From an uncultured bacterium (GTDB taxonomy: Bacteria > Actinomycetota > Actinomycetes > S36-B12), in NCBI GenBank assembly GCA_903934925.1, contig CAIZPS010000007.1:1-41204 (forward strand): DNA of 41,204 nt, written 5' to 3'. Position numbers and translations under genes: made by a program. Numbering within the stretch: position 1 is the first letter of the stretch; every line of letters starts with the position of its first letter. The notes under the pieces were generated by a model. The model was not told the origin of the DNA, made no database searches, and was given only the letters and a program-made list of their open reading frames with translations. Positions 1 through 8,288 of the stretch are shown here, one piece after another.

Positions 1-1730
1 TCCTGGGCGATCTGCTCGGCGTTCGTCTTGGGCATGCCCGGGTGGTGGAGCACCCCGCCGTGTGCGTTGAAGATGACGTCGCTCTCCTCGTACTCGTGCA
101 GGGGAGCCTCGACGGCGGCTTGATCCGCAGCATGGTGCTGACCCGCTTCGATCTCAGCGGCGGTGGGCTTGGGGATGTTCACTCCGTAGAAGAACTCACT
201 GAGGCGATGACGCAGCATCTGGACTCGGTAGTGCTTGTTGCGCACTCCGTCGGCATCCGCCTTGTCTGGCGCGGGCAGCGGAACGTAGTCGTGCTTCGAG
301 CTGATGACCGCCAGCTCCTTGGCGTTCAGGGGCTGGTGCACCTCGATGAATTCCCCGTGCGGCAGGCGCAGCACGCGGCCTGACTCGTACCCGTGGAGCA
401 GCTTCTCGCGGTCCTTGCGCTGCAGGCCGAGGCAGGTGCGCCGAGTGATCACGAAGACGATCGGCGGCACGATGATCAGGGCGAACCGCAGGAACCAGAT
501 GATCGAGTTGATTGACAGGTCGAAGGCGACGGCGATGATGTCGTTCGCGCCACCGACCCACAGCAGCACGTAGAAGGTGATCGCCATCATCCCCAGCGCC
601 GTGCGTGTGGGCGCATTGCGCGGTCGCTCGAGCAGGTTGTGCTCGCGCTTGTCTCCGGTGACCCAGGCCTCGATGAAGGGGTAGAGGCCCAGGACGGTGA
701 AGAGGATGCCGGGGACCACCAGGGCCGGGATGAAGATGTTCCACGAGATTGTCCAGCCGAACAGCACCGTCTCCCAGTTCGGCATGACACGCAGGGCGCC
801 GTCGAGGAAGCCGATGTACCAGTCCGGCTGGGAGCCCGCGGAGACCTGGTCGGGCAGGTACGGGCCGAAGACCCAGATGGGGTTGATCGTGACCAGGCCA
901 CCGACCAGGGCGATGATGCCGAAGACGACGAAGAAGAAGCCGCCGGCCTTCGCCATGTACACCGGAAGCAGCGGGTAGCCGACGACGTTGTCGTTCGTGC
1001 GTCCCGGACCGGGGAACTGGGTGTGCTTCTGCGTCCAGACCAGCATCAGGTGGATCGTCACCAGAGCCAGGATCAGCCCGGGTATCAGCAGGATGTGCAC
1101 CCCGTAGAGCCTGGAGATGAACTCGGTGCCCGGGAACTCGCCGTCGAAGAGCAGGAATGCTGCCCAGGTGCCCACGACGGGCACGGCCTGGACGATGCCG
1201 CGGGCGATCTGCAGGCCGGTGCCGGAGAGCAGGTCGTCTGGGAGGGAGTATCCGGAGAAGCCCGCGAGGAGGCCGAAGGTGGTGAGGCCGACGCCGATCA
1301 GCCAGTTGAACTCGCGGGGCTTGCGGAACGCCCCGGTGAAGAACACGCGGAACATGTGAACGGCCATCGCGGCGATGAAGATCAGTGCCGACCAGTGATG
1401 CATCTGGCGGAGCAGGAGTCCGCCTCGGACGTCGAAGGAGATGTTGAGGGCGGACTCGTAGGCCTGCGACATGTGCAGGCCCTTGAGCGGCACGTACGAG
1501 CCGTCGTAGATGACCTCGGCCATGGAGGGCTTGAACCACAGGGTGAGGAAGACGCCGGTGAGCATCACGACGATGAAGCTGTAGAGCGCGATCTCGCCGA
1601 GCATGAAGGACCAGTGGTCGGGGAAGACCTTGCCGAGGTTCCGTGAGAGGAACTTGTTGCTGCCGACCCGCTGATCGACGTAGGTGGCCGTCGCGCCGCC
1701 GACCTTCTCGACGGGGCTGGTCGTGGTCAT
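1..1730 (-). CDS. qcrB: Cytochrome bc1 complex cytochrome b subunit (3' end cut by window)
   Basis: Membrane subunit of the menaquinol:cytochrome c reductase; it carries the two b hemes and the quinol site and feeds electrons to the aa3 oxidase. The minus-strand frame is open from ATG 1730 to the window edge (575 codons, no stop), already slightly longer than the usual 545-550. Visible signatures are a histidine pair at about residues 111/112 and 125, a second pair (GVH..TIH, 14 residues between) on a later helix, and PDWY, the actinobacterial form of the PEWY quinol-site motif, followed by many hydrophobic helices. The C-terminal tail is long, polar and His-rich, as in other actinobacterial QcrB. 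ATG 1730 overlaps the qcrA stop by four bases (ATGA), so translation is coupled. The order ctaE-qcrC-qcrA-qcrB is the normal actinobacterial one. Confidence 0.97.
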   Translation of the reverse strand, partial: MTTTSPVEKVGGATATYVDQRVGSNKFLSRNLGKVFPDHWSFMLGEIALYSFIVVMLTGVFLTLWFKPSMAEVIYDGSYVPLKGLHMSQAYESALNISFDVRGGLLLRQMHHWSALIFIAAMAVHMFRVFFTGAFRKPREFNWLIGVGLTTFGLLAGFSGYSLPDDLLSGTGLQIARGIVQAVPVVGTWAAFLLFDGEFPGTEFISRLYGVHILLIPGLILALVTIHLMLVWTQKHTQFPGPGRTNDNVVGYPLLPVYMAKAGGFFFVVFGIIALVGGLVTINPIWVFGPYLPDQVSAGSQPDWYIGFLDGALRVMPNWETVLFGWTISWNIFIPALVVPGILFTVLGLYPFIEAWVTGDKREHNLLERPRNAPTRTALGMMAITFYVLLWVGGANDIIAVAFDLSINSIIWFLRFALIIVPPIVFVITRRTCLGLQRKDREKLLHGYESGRVLRLPHGEFIEVHQPLNAKELAVISSKHDYVPLPAPDKADADGVRNKHYRVQMLRHRLSEFFYGVNIPKPTAAEIEAGQHHAADQAAVEAPLHEYEESDVIFNAHGGVLHHPGMPKTNAEQIAQ

Positions 1731-2896
1731 CCGCGCTCCCAGAAACTCGGTCCGATGGGTTCTTGGAAATCTGACATTGCTACGAGGAAGCCTTCCTCAT
1801 CCACGCCGATCGGCAACTGCGGCATACGCCTGGCTGCGGGCCCGAAGACGACGTTTCCGCTGTCGGCGAGGTCGAAGGTCGACTGGTGGCAGGGGCACAG
1901 CAGGTGGTGCGTGCGCTGCTCGTACAGGGCGATGGGGCAGCCCACATGGGTGCAGATCTTGGAGTAGGCCAGGATCCCCTGGTAGTCCCATCCCTCGCCC
2001 TGCTGCGAGCGGATCTCGTCGGGCTCCATGCGCACCAGGATGATCGCGGCCTTGCCGCGGGCATTGAAGTTGCCCTCGAGCTCCTCCACCTCGGGCAGAT
2101 CGGCCGGGATGGCGGCGATCAGGCCGCCGACGGGAAGGTCCTCGGGACGGATCGGCCGGAAGGCGACGCTGTCCTCCGAGGCCTCGACCTCACCGGCCAC
2201 CTCGCCGCCGCTGTCCTCGCCGCCATGCGAGCCCTGGTAGGTGCCGTCGGAGATGATCCGGGTGCCCTGGGCCCACAAGGTGGTGGAGAGCAGGTCAGCG
2301 GGGGACTTGCCCTTGGTGAACTCGTCTGGGGTCCACAGGTCGCGGAGCATGACGACGAGGGGGATCGGGAACAGGACGAGGGCGCCGATCAGAGTGCGTC
2401 GGATGAGGCGGAAGCGGGCGAACCCCGACTCCTCCTTGCCTCGCTCGTAGTTCGCCTCGGCCTCGGCGGACGCTCGCTTTGGTGAGGACATGTCGTGGCG
2501 ATCCTGCACGACCTCCACGTCGGGCATCAGCTTCTTGGCCCACTGGATGGCACCCGTACCGACGAGCAGAATCGCCATGCCCATGGTGAAGCCCAGGGCG
2601 ACGTTGCTCGCGCCGACAGCGCCGAGCACCGGGATGTACACGACCGCAGTGGGGTCGATCGCGATGTAGGCCACCACGAACAGCACCACGAAGAGCATGG
2701 ACAGCAGGAACATCGTGGCGACCTGGCGCTCCGCGCGGCGGGCGGCCTTCGGGTCGGTGTCGGTCGCGCGGGGCTTGTGCGGGATGTCGGCCACGGGGGA
2801 GTAGCCCAGACGCGCGGGCGCGTTGCCGTGCCCATTCGAGCCGTGCGGCGCCCCGCCCTGCGACGGGGTGTCCTGGTGGGGGGAGATGTCGGTCAT
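1727..2896 (-). CDS. qcrA: Cytochrome bc1 complex Rieske iron-sulfur subunit
   Basis: 389-residue Rieske protein that passes one electron from quinol to the cytochrome c subunit. The 2Fe-2S ligands are visible as CTHVGC (Cys315, His317) and CPCH (Cys334, His337); Cys320 and Cys336 would form the conserved disulfide. Unlike mitochondrial Rieske proteins it has three N-terminal membrane segments (about 61-80, 98-118, 167-186), the standard actinobacterial architecture, after a polar Gly/His/Pro-rich leader of about 55 residues. An acidic Gly/Glu-rich insert sits at about 222-242. The start overlaps the qcrC stop by four bases (2893-2896) and the stop overlaps the qcrB start, so the three genes are translationally coupled. 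Confidence 0.97.
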   Translation of the reverse strand: MTDISPHQDTPSQGGAPHGSNGHGNAPARLGYSPVADIPHKPRATDTDPKAARRAERQVATMFLLSMLFVVLFVVAYIAIDPTAVVYIPVLGAVGASNVALGFTMGMAILLVGTGAIQWAKKLMPDVEVVQDRHDMSSPKRASAEAEANYERGKEESGFARFRLIRRTLIGALVLFPIPLVVMLRDLWTPDEFTKGKSPADLLSTTLWAQGTRIISDGTYQGSHGGEDSGGEVAGEVEASEDSVAFRPIRPEDLPVGGLIAAIPADLPEVEELEGNFNARGKAAIILVRMEPDEIRSQQGEGWDYQGILAYSKICTHVGCPIALYEQRTHHLLCPCHQSTFDLADSGNVVFGPAARRMPQLPIGVDEEGFLVAMSDFQEPIGPSFWERG

Positions 2897-3684
2897 CGTG
2901 ACTTGATTCCGATCCAGACGGCCGCGGCGATGAGCGCTGCGAAGACTCCGACAACGAGGAAGACGCCCTCGGTCACGGGACCGAAGCGTCCGAGATTGAG
3001 GCCCCCCGGGCTGGAGGCCTCCTGCAGGTCACGGATGTAGGCGATGATCGCCTGCTTGTCGCCCTCGGGCAGCTGGCTGTCGCTGAAGACCGGCATGTTC
3101 TGCGGGCCGGTCAGCATGGCCTCGTAGATGACCTCCGGCGTGGACTCCATCAGATTGGGGGCGTACTTGCCCTGGGTCAGCGCACCGCCCTGGCCGGCGG
3201 CCTGGTGGCATTGTGCGCAGTTGATGCGGAACAGCTGGCCACCGAAGGCGACGTCGGCATCGGCGTAGTCGAGCTGCTGAGCTGACGGGATCGCCGGTCC
3301 CGGCGCGAGAGATGCGACGTACGCGGACATGGCGGCGATGTCGTCCTCAGAGTAGATGTTCTCCTTGGATGGGGCCTGGGCGCCGGGGGCGGCCAGGGGC
3401 ATGCGTCCGGTAGAGACCTGGAAATGGACGCCCGCAGCTCCCACGCCGATCAGGGTCGGCCCGACCTTCGTGCCCTGGGCCTCAAGGCCGTGGCAGGACG
3501 AGCAGCCCTCGAGGTACAGCTGCTTGCCCTTCTCCACCTGAGTCTCGGTGCCAACGGCCATGGTGGCTTCAGCAGGCTGCACGCTCGCCAGTGCGGCGTA
3601 GCCACCGCCGACCACAGCAAGGGCTCCGATCAACAACGCGGATGCCACGAGCGGACTGCGCCGCCGTGCGGCCAGGAACTTCAC
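2893..3684 (-). CDS. qcrC: Cytochrome bc1 complex diheme cytochrome c subunit
   Basis: 263-residue diheme c-type cytochrome that replaces separate cytochromes c1 and c in Actinobacteria and links the bc1 complex directly to the aa3 oxidase. Two heme sites are visible: CSSCH (Cys61, Cys64, His65) and CAQCH (Cys156, Cys159, His160). An N-terminal signal-anchor (about 11-35) and a C-terminal membrane helix (about 236-258) place the heme domains outside the membrane. A longer open frame continues upstream but only antisense-like sequence overlapping ctaE lies there. I chose GTG 3684 because it gives the normal N-terminus and has AGAGAGG 10 nt upstream. It sits 23 bases after the ctaE stop. Confidence 0.95.
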   Translation of the reverse strand: MKFLAARRRSPLVASALLIGALAVVGGGYAALASVQPAEATMAVGTETQVEKGKQLYLEGCSSCHGLEAQGTKVGPTLIGVGAAGVHFQVSTGRMPLAAPGAQAPSKENIYSEDDIAAMSAYVASLAPGPAIPSAQQLDYADADVAFGGQLFRINCAQCHQAAGQGGALTQGKYAPNLMESTPEVIYEAMLTGPQNMPVFSDSQLPEGDKQAIIAYIRDLQEASSPGGLNLGRFGPVTEGVFLVVGVFAALIAAAVWIGIKSR

Positions 3685-3707
3685 CTTCGCCGAACCTCTC
3701 TGCTGGG

Positions 3708-4337
3708 CTACTTGAGGATGTAGATCATGAAGAACAGGGCGATCCAGACCACGTCGACGAAGTGCCAGTAGTACGACGTGACGATGGCCCGGGTCGCCTG
3801 GTCGTGCGAGAAGCGCTTGACCACGTAGGTCGTCGCGAGCACGAACAGGAAGGCCACGAGGCCGCCGACCACGTGCATGCCGTGGAATCCGGTGGTCAGG
3901 TAGAAGGCGGTGCCGTAGGCATTGCTCGACAGTGTGAGGCCCTCGTGCACCAGCTCCGCGTACTCGGTGACCTGGCCGCCGATGAAGACCGCGCCCATGA
4001 GGAACGTGATGATGAACCATCGACGCAGGCCCTTGACGTCGCCGCGCTCGGCCGCGAACACGCCGAGCTGGCAGGTGACGGACGACAGCACGAGGATCGT
4101 GGTGTTGACGCTGGCGAACGGGATGTTCAGCAGCTGCGTCTCCGCAGCCCACAGCTCGGGGTTCACCGCGCGGAGGGTGAAGTACATCGCGAACAGGGCC
4201 GCGAAGAACATCAGCTCGCTGGAGAGCCACACGATCGTGCCGATGGCGACCATGTTGGGCCGGTTTGCGGGCGTGTGGGCGTATGCCTGAGGGATCTGTG
4301 TTGCGTGGGCCACGAGGCGAGTCTGGCAGATGGGCAT
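3708..4337 (-). CDS. ctaE: Cytochrome c oxidase subunit III
   Basis: 209-residue subunit III of the aa3 cytochrome c oxidase. Five membrane helices are visible, including the typical first helix region [17 protein letters not shown] and a later [11 protein letters not shown] helix; the C-terminus [14 protein letters not shown] is the conserved last helix. It is the promoter-proximal gene of the ctaE-qcrC-qcrA-qcrB operon. Start choice: ATG 4337 gives nine residues more than an in-frame GTG at 4313; related proteins begin close to the second site, so the true N-terminus is uncertain. No clear -10 box is seen just upstream. The divergent receiver-like gene begins 76 bases away. Confidence 0.95.
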   Translation of the reverse strand: MPICQTRLVAHATQIPQAYAHTPANRPNMVAIGTIVWLSSELMFFAALFAMYFTLRAVNPELWAAETQLLNIPFASVNTTILVLSSVTCQLGVFAAERGDVKGLRRWFIITFLMGAVFIGGQVTEYAELVHEGLTLSSNAYGTAFYLTTGFHGMHVVGGLVAFLFVLATTYVVKRFSHDQATRAIVTSYYWHFVDVVWIALFFMIYILK

Positions 4338-4400
4338 GGTGAATGCCCCCGGACCCCCCCGACGACTCGGTCACATTCGCAGGGGTGTTTCACGCCCCGG

Positions 4401-4406
4401 TAGAGT
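4401..4406 (+). promoter_or_regulatory. -10 box, leaderless promoter of the receiver-like gene
   Basis: TAGAGT fits TAnnnT and is followed by 7 nt and then GTG 4414, so the transcript would begin at or next to the start codon. No Shine-Dalgarno sequence is present between them. Confidence 0.6.
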
Positions 4407-4413
4407 GCCGTTC

Positions 4414-4950
4414 GTGCACCGATCTGATGATGAGGCCGTGCTGGCCGCTGCCCAGGCCGAGGTCGCCGCTGCTGAGGCTGTCAACCCAGGGTCTGGCCTG
4501 AGCAATGCCCAGCACGACGACCACGACGACCATGGCGGACCGGACCCTGAGCCCACCCTCCGGGTGCTCGTCTACAGCGATGACCGGGTCGTTCGCCGCC
4601 AGGTGATCACGGCGCTGGGCCGCCGCCCGGCCGCTGATCTGCCGGCCCTGGAGTACGTCGAGGTGGCGACTGAGGCGATGGCCGTCGCGGTGGTCGACCG
4701 GGGCGGGCTCGATCTGCTGATCCTCGACGGTGAGGCAGTGCCTATCGGAGGCATGGGGCTGTGCCGTCAGCTCAAGGACGAGATCTACCACTGCCCGCCT
4801 GTGCTCCTGCTCGTCGGCCGGCCTCAGGACGCCTGGCTGGCGACGTGGTCCCGTGCTGACGCCGTGACCTCGCACCCCCTGGACGCCGTCGCTCTCGCCC
4901 GCTCGGTCGCCACGCTGCTGCGCAGCCGGGTGTCCGTCGCCACGGTCTGA
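4414..4950 (+). CDS. Response-regulator-like protein with a degenerate receiver domain
   Basis: 178 residues. The first 48 are polar and end in an Asp/His-rich run. Residues about 49-173 follow the receiver fold: the acidic pair Asp56-Asp57 in VLVYSDD and the phospho-acceptor position Asp105 in LLILDGE are present. The switch Thr/Ser is replaced in LLLVGR (134-135), and the conserved Lys before the cis-Pro is His154 in SHPL. No DNA-binding or enzymatic output domain follows. Phosphorylation-dependent switching is therefore doubtful. GTG 4414 is favoured over the open frame beginning at 4330 because a leaderless -10 box precedes it. It lies between divergent ctaE and downstream trpD, 11 bases before the trpD start, so it is probably cotranscribed with trpD. 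Function unknown. Confidence 0.8.
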   Translation: MHRSDDEAVLAAAQAEVAAAEAVNPGSGLSNAQHDDHDDHGGPDPEPTLRVLVYSDDRVVRRQVITALGRRPAADLPALEYVEVATEAMAVAVVDRGGLDLLILDGEAVPIGGMGLCRQLKDEIYHCPPVLLLVGRPQDAWLATWSRADAVTSHPLDAVALARSVATLLRSRVSVATV

Positions 4951-4961
4951 CCGAGGGACGC

Positions 4962-6092
4962 ATGTCGACCCCACCCGGGGCCATCCCCTCAGCGCCGACC
5001 TGGCCCGCTGTGCTGGCGGCCCTGGCCTCCGGCAACGATCTGACCCCCGACCAGGCAGCATGGGCCATGGAGCAGGTGCTGGGGGGCTCGGCGTCTCCAG
5101 CGCAGTTCGGCGCCTTCGTGATGGGACTCAGGGCCAAGGGTGAGACGGCCGATGAGGTGGAGGCGCTCGTGACGACGATGCTGTCCCGCGCTCGGCTGCT
5201 TGATTTCGGTGCCGAGGGGGCTCCTGTTGCGCTCGATGCGGTCGGCACGGGCGGCGACCAGGCGCACACGGTGAACATTTCCACCATGACCACTCTGGTG
5301 TGCGCGGCCGCCGGGGTGCCGATGGTCAAGCACGGCAATCGCGCCGCTTCGTCCTCGACGGGCTCGGCCGACGTGCTGGAGTACCTCGGTGTGGTCATCG
5401 ACCTGGAGCCGGAGCAGGTCGTTGAAAGCATTCGGGGCGCGGGTATCGGCTTCTGCTTCGCCCAGGTCCACCATCCCGCCCTGCGGCATGCCGGGCCCTG
5501 GCGTCGGGAGCTCGGCGTGCCGACGGTCTTCAACATTCTCGGCCCACTGACCAACCCGGGATCGGTGAGTGCGGCCCTCATCGGCTCCGCCAGCCTGGCA
5601 CTCGCGCCGGTCATGGCCGACGTGCTGCTTCGCCGGGGCGTTCGTGCTCTCGTCGTCCGGGGCGAGGATGGCCTCGATGAGATCTCCACGTCGGCGCCCA
5701 CCCGGGTGTGGGACGCCACTGGCGACATCGTCCGCGAGACGACTCTGGACCCAATGGACCTCGGCATCCCGCGAACCCCGGCAGCCCTGCTGGCCGGAGG
5801 CGACAGTGCGCGCAATGCTGATCTGCTCATCGCGGCCCTCGACGGCTCGGCGCCGCAGGGTCCTGATGCCGATCGGGTCGCAGCCATCCGTGACGCTGTC
5901 GCCATGAATGCGGCCGCGGCGCTCGCCGCCTATGCAGCCGCGACCCCGGGGGGCGATCCCGGCGCGAATGCGGGGATCGATCTGACTGCGCGCGTCGCGG
6001 AGCATGTGCCAACGGTGCGCGCCATCCTGCAGGAGGGCGCGGCCGTGGATGTGCTTCGACGCTGGGCAGAGGTCACGCAGGGTCTGCGGTAG
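4962..6092 (+). CDS. trpD: Anthranilate phosphoribosyltransferase
   Basis: 376-residue enzyme that joins anthranilate and phosphoribosyl pyrophosphate in tryptophan synthesis. The PRPP-binding GTGGD loop is at 95-99. KHGNR at 123-127 is followed by the family motif SSxxGSADVLE. An N-terminal helical domain (about 14-80) precedes the alpha/beta domain, and the length is normal for an actinobacterial enzyme. ATG 4962 has GAGGG a few bases upstream. No other trp gene is nearby; standing beside ctaE/qcr rather than in a trp operon is usual for Actinobacteria. It converges on the nuclease gene with an 18-base gap. Confidence 0.97.
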   Translation: MSTPPGAIPSAPTWPAVLAALASGNDLTPDQAAWAMEQVLGGSASPAQFGAFVMGLRAKGETADEVEALVTTMLSRARLLDFGAEGAPVALDAVGTGGDQAHTVNISTMTTLVCAAAGVPMVKHGNRAASSSTGSADVLEYLGVVIDLEPEQVVESIRGAGIGFCFAQVHHPALRHAGPWRRELGVPTVFNILGPLTNPGSVSAALIGSASLALAPVMADVLLRRGVRALVVRGEDGLDEISTSAPTRVWDATGDIVRETTLDPMDLGIPRTPAALLAGGDSARNADLLIAALDGSAPQGPDADRVAAIRDAVAMNAAAALAAYAAATPGGDPGANAGIDLTARVAEHVPTVRAILQEGAAVDVLRRWAEVTQGLR

Positions 6093-6110
6093 CAGCGGGC
6101 GTCGTCGGCA

Positions 6111-7952
6111 CTAGGCCGAGCGAATGCGCGTGACTGCGGTGGCGCGCGGCCCCTCGGGACGAGCCGTGCTCGGGTCGGCGCGACGGTCGGTGCTGCGCCC
6201 CGAGATAAGCCATCCGGACGGGTCGGGTGTGACGTGACGTGTCACGCGGTCGAGCTCGGCCGCGGCACGGCCGCCGCCGTGCATCGGCAGTGCCAGCCCC
6301 GACGTGGCACGCACAAGTCGAACGTCGCCGGACTCCAGCCATCGCAGGATCTCCAGGGCTTCCTCGGTCAGCCCGGCCGGGGCAGGCTCGGCGGCGGGAT
6401 CGACATGCTCGGCCTGTGCGACAAGTGCATCGGCGTGCGCACGTGGGTCCGAGCCGGGCCGGGCGTGCCCGGCAGCGGCGAGCCGGCCGTGCCGGATCAC
6501 GTGGATGTCCCAGCCGAGGTCGTCCGTGGGCTCGGCGGCCACGAGCAGGGGCTCCCGGCCGATCATGGCCAGCTGATGGGTGCGGTGACTCGCCCGCGAC
6601 AGCGCCTGCAGGCGGCCGCGCCATCGGGCAGCCTCCTCGAACCGCTGCTCGTCAGCCAGCCGGGCCATGCGCGCTCGCACCGCGGCATCGACCGCACGGA
6701 GATCGCCGGACATCGCCTCGCGGAGGGCAGCGACCCGCTCGTCGTAGGCAGCACGGTCAGAGCCGGACGCGCAGGGCGCCAGGCATCGACCGAGTTCTGC
6801 GAGCGAGCAGCCGGGCTGCGATGAGGTCGGGTTCCGCGCGATCCGGGTGGTGCACGTGCGCACGGGGTGAGCCAGCAGCAGTGCCTCGATGGCGTCCTCG
6901 GCTGCGGTGCGTCCTGCGAACGGCCCGAGGTACCGTGCGCCGAGGGCGACGTCTGCGCCGACACTGCGCACGATCGACAGGCGCGGAGCCGGTTCGACGG
7001 TCAGCTTGACCCACTGCTGCCGGTCGGGTCGGCGGGATCGTCGGTTGTAGCGCGGCTGGCGCTCGACGATGAGCCGGAGTTCGCGCACGCGCGCCTCGAG
7101 AGTCGTGGCACACACGATCGGGGTGACGCGCGTGGCGATTCCGACCATTTCCGCCATGCGTCGGCGCTGCTCGGATGCCGTGAAGTACGAGCGCACCCGC
7201 GTGCGGATGCTGCGCGAGGTGCCCACGTACAGCGAGGCGCCCTGGGCATCCTCGAACACGTACACGCCTGGTGCGTCGGGGAGGCCGTCCGCGAGGTGCC
7301 GTTTCGCACGTTGTGTGGGAGTCACGCGTGACAGGAAGCCCTGGAGGTCCTCGAGGGTGCTGACCCCGAAGCCGGCGGTGCGTTCGAGCAGCGCGTGCAG
7401 CACGTCGACGGTCGCGCGGGCATCGTCGAGGGCGCGATGGGTGGGCGTGACGCTCGCGCGGAAGTGCGCGGCGAGGGTGGCCAGTTTGCAGTTGCGCACT
7501 TCGTCGCGGTGCAGCGCCACACGCGCCAGTCGCGCCGTGTCGATCACGCGCGGCGCCGGCCACGGGAACTCGTGCCGCGAGCAGGCGCCGGTGAGGAAGC
7601 TGACGTCGTACGGGGCATTGTGCGCCACCAGCACCCCCGAGCCCAGGAACTCCAGGAAGGACGGGAGCACGGCAGGCAGGCGTGGAGCCTTCGCGACGGT
7701 GGCATCGGTGATGCCGGTCAGTGCCGCCACGAAGGAGGGAATGGGCATGCCGGGATTGACGAGCGTCGCAAACTCTCCGAGCACGACTCCACCGCGCACC
7801 GCGACAGCGCCGATCTCGGTGATGCCCGCATCCGCTGGTGCTCCGCCGGTGGTCTCGAGGTCGACGACGACGAACGTGACGTCGGCCAGGGGAGTGCCGA
7901 GGTCGGCGAAGCTCGCCTGCACCCCGGTCGGGTGCAGCACATTGGACGTCAT
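6111..7952 (-). CDS. DEDD 3'-5' exonuclease fused to GIY-YIG (UvrC/Cho-like) domain
   Basis: 613 residues. Residues about 24-192 are a DnaQ-like DEDDh exonuclease: Asp31 and Glu33 in VVDLETTG, Asp116 in AHNAPYD, and His172/Asp177 in HRALDDA. Residues about 220-300 are a GIY-YIG nuclease module of the UvrC type (PGVY at 228-231, LYVG at 241-244), followed by a UvrC-like helical region with a cysteine cluster near residues 365-405 (CTTR..CSLAELGRCLAPC). This domain order is an established actinobacterial family (Rv2191-like), presumably for DNA repair. An upstream-extended frame exists, but ATG 7952 is the sensible start: a TACGGT box lies 8 nt upstream and GGCAGG lies directly before it. Substrate and partners are unknown. 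Confidence 0.9.
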   Translation of the reverse strand: MTSNVLHPTGVQASFADLGTPLADVTFVVVDLETTGGAPADAGITEIGAVAVRGGVVLGEFATLVNPGMPIPSFVAALTGITDATVAKAPRLPAVLPSFLEFLGSGVLVAHNAPYDVSFLTGACSRHEFPWPAPRVIDTARLARVALHRDEVRNCKLATLAAHFRASVTPTHRALDDARATVDVLHALLERTAGFGVSTLEDLQGFLSRVTPTQRAKRHLADGLPDAPGVYVFEDAQGASLYVGTSRSIRTRVRSYFTASEQRRRMAEMVGIATRVTPIVCATTLEARVRELRLIVERQPRYNRRSRRPDRQQWVKLTVEPAPRLSIVRSVGADVALGARYLGPFAGRTAAEDAIEALLLAHPVRTCTTRIARNPTSSQPGCSLAELGRCLAPCASGSDRAAYDERVAALREAMSGDLRAVDAAVRARMARLADEQRFEEAARWRGRLQALSRASHRTHQLAMIGREPLLVAAEPTDDLGWDIHVIRHGRLAAAGHARPGSDPRAHADALVAQAEHVDPAAEPAPAGLTEEALEILRWLESGDVRLVRATSGLALPMHGGGRAAAELDRVTRHVTPDPSGWLISGRSTDRRADPSTARPEGPRATAVTRIRSA

Positions 7953-7960
7953 ACCTGCCG

Positions 7961-7966
7961 ACCGTA
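7961..7966 (-). promoter_or_regulatory. -10 box of the DEDD/GIY-YIG nuclease gene
   Basis: Reads TACGGT on the minus strand, 8 nt before ATG 7952. The spacing is slightly longer than at the other leaderless starts here, leaving at most a one- or two-base leader. Confidence 0.45.
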
Positions 7967-7996
7967 GGCGCACCGTGTGACATCGGTCGGCATCGC

Positions 7997-8002
7997 TAGG
8001 CT
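7997..8002 (+). promoter_or_regulatory. -10 box, leaderless promoter of the zinc-ribbon gene
   Basis: TAGGCT followed by 7 nt and GTG 8010, with no ribosome binding site between. It lies about 30 bases from the oppositely directed box of the nuclease gene, so the two genes share a short divergent control region. Confidence 0.6.
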
Positions 8003-8009
8003 CGTGTCC

Positions 8010-8288
8010 GTGGCTGATTCCCCAGTGATTCCCGATGATCGCTCGCGCTGGCGCTGTGCCCATTGCGGCAACCTGACCCGCTTCGATGTGGTGCGCAGCT
8101 CCCGGGTGCGTGAGTTCTGGCACCTGGACATGGCGGGTGTGCCGACGATCGACGAGCGCGAGGTGCTTGTTGAGACGGTCGAGTCGGTCACCTGTCGCTG
8201 GTGCGGAGCGGCCGACCGCGTGGAGGTCGTGTCGCGGCCGGAGTTCGGCGGGCCCGTCGACGAGGGGCCCGGTGACGGCGGCCCGTGA
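8010..8288 (+). CDS. Small zinc-ribbon protein
   Basis: 92 residues with two CxxC knuckles, WRCAHCG near the N-terminus and CRWCG about 50 residues later, spaced as in a treble-clef or zinc-ribbon fold. The stretch between them is mixed charged and hydrophobic (EFWHLDMAG). The C-terminal tail is Gly/Pro/Asp-rich. GTG 8010 is selected over the earlier in-frame ATG at 7977 because of the leaderless -10 box 7 nt upstream. The last 17 bases overlap the start of the beta-lactamase-like gene, so the two are coupled. Similar short zinc proteins are common in Actinobacteria, but I do not recognise a specific function. Confidence 0.8.
   Translation: MADSPVIPDDRSRWRCAHCGNLTRFDVVRSSRVREFWHLDMAGVPTIDEREVLVETVESVTCRWCGAADRVEVVSRPEFGGPVDEGPGDGGP

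Noticed and set aside
196-1539. 447-codon minus-strand frame inside qcrB
   Set aside because: Arg/Pro/His-rich composition and complete overlap with the true qcrB frame, whose membrane helices and heme ligands are clear.
2893-4374. Reading the qcrC frame as a 493-residue protein
   Set aside because: The extra 230 residues are an out-of-frame copy of ctaE; GTG 3684 has a Shine-Dalgarno and gives the normal cytochrome.
3591-4403. Long plus-strand open frame of about 270 codons opposite qcrC/ctaE
   Set aside because: It is antisense to two clear genes and is rich in Asp/Glu/Arg/His as expected from a high-GC shadow frame. No start signal.
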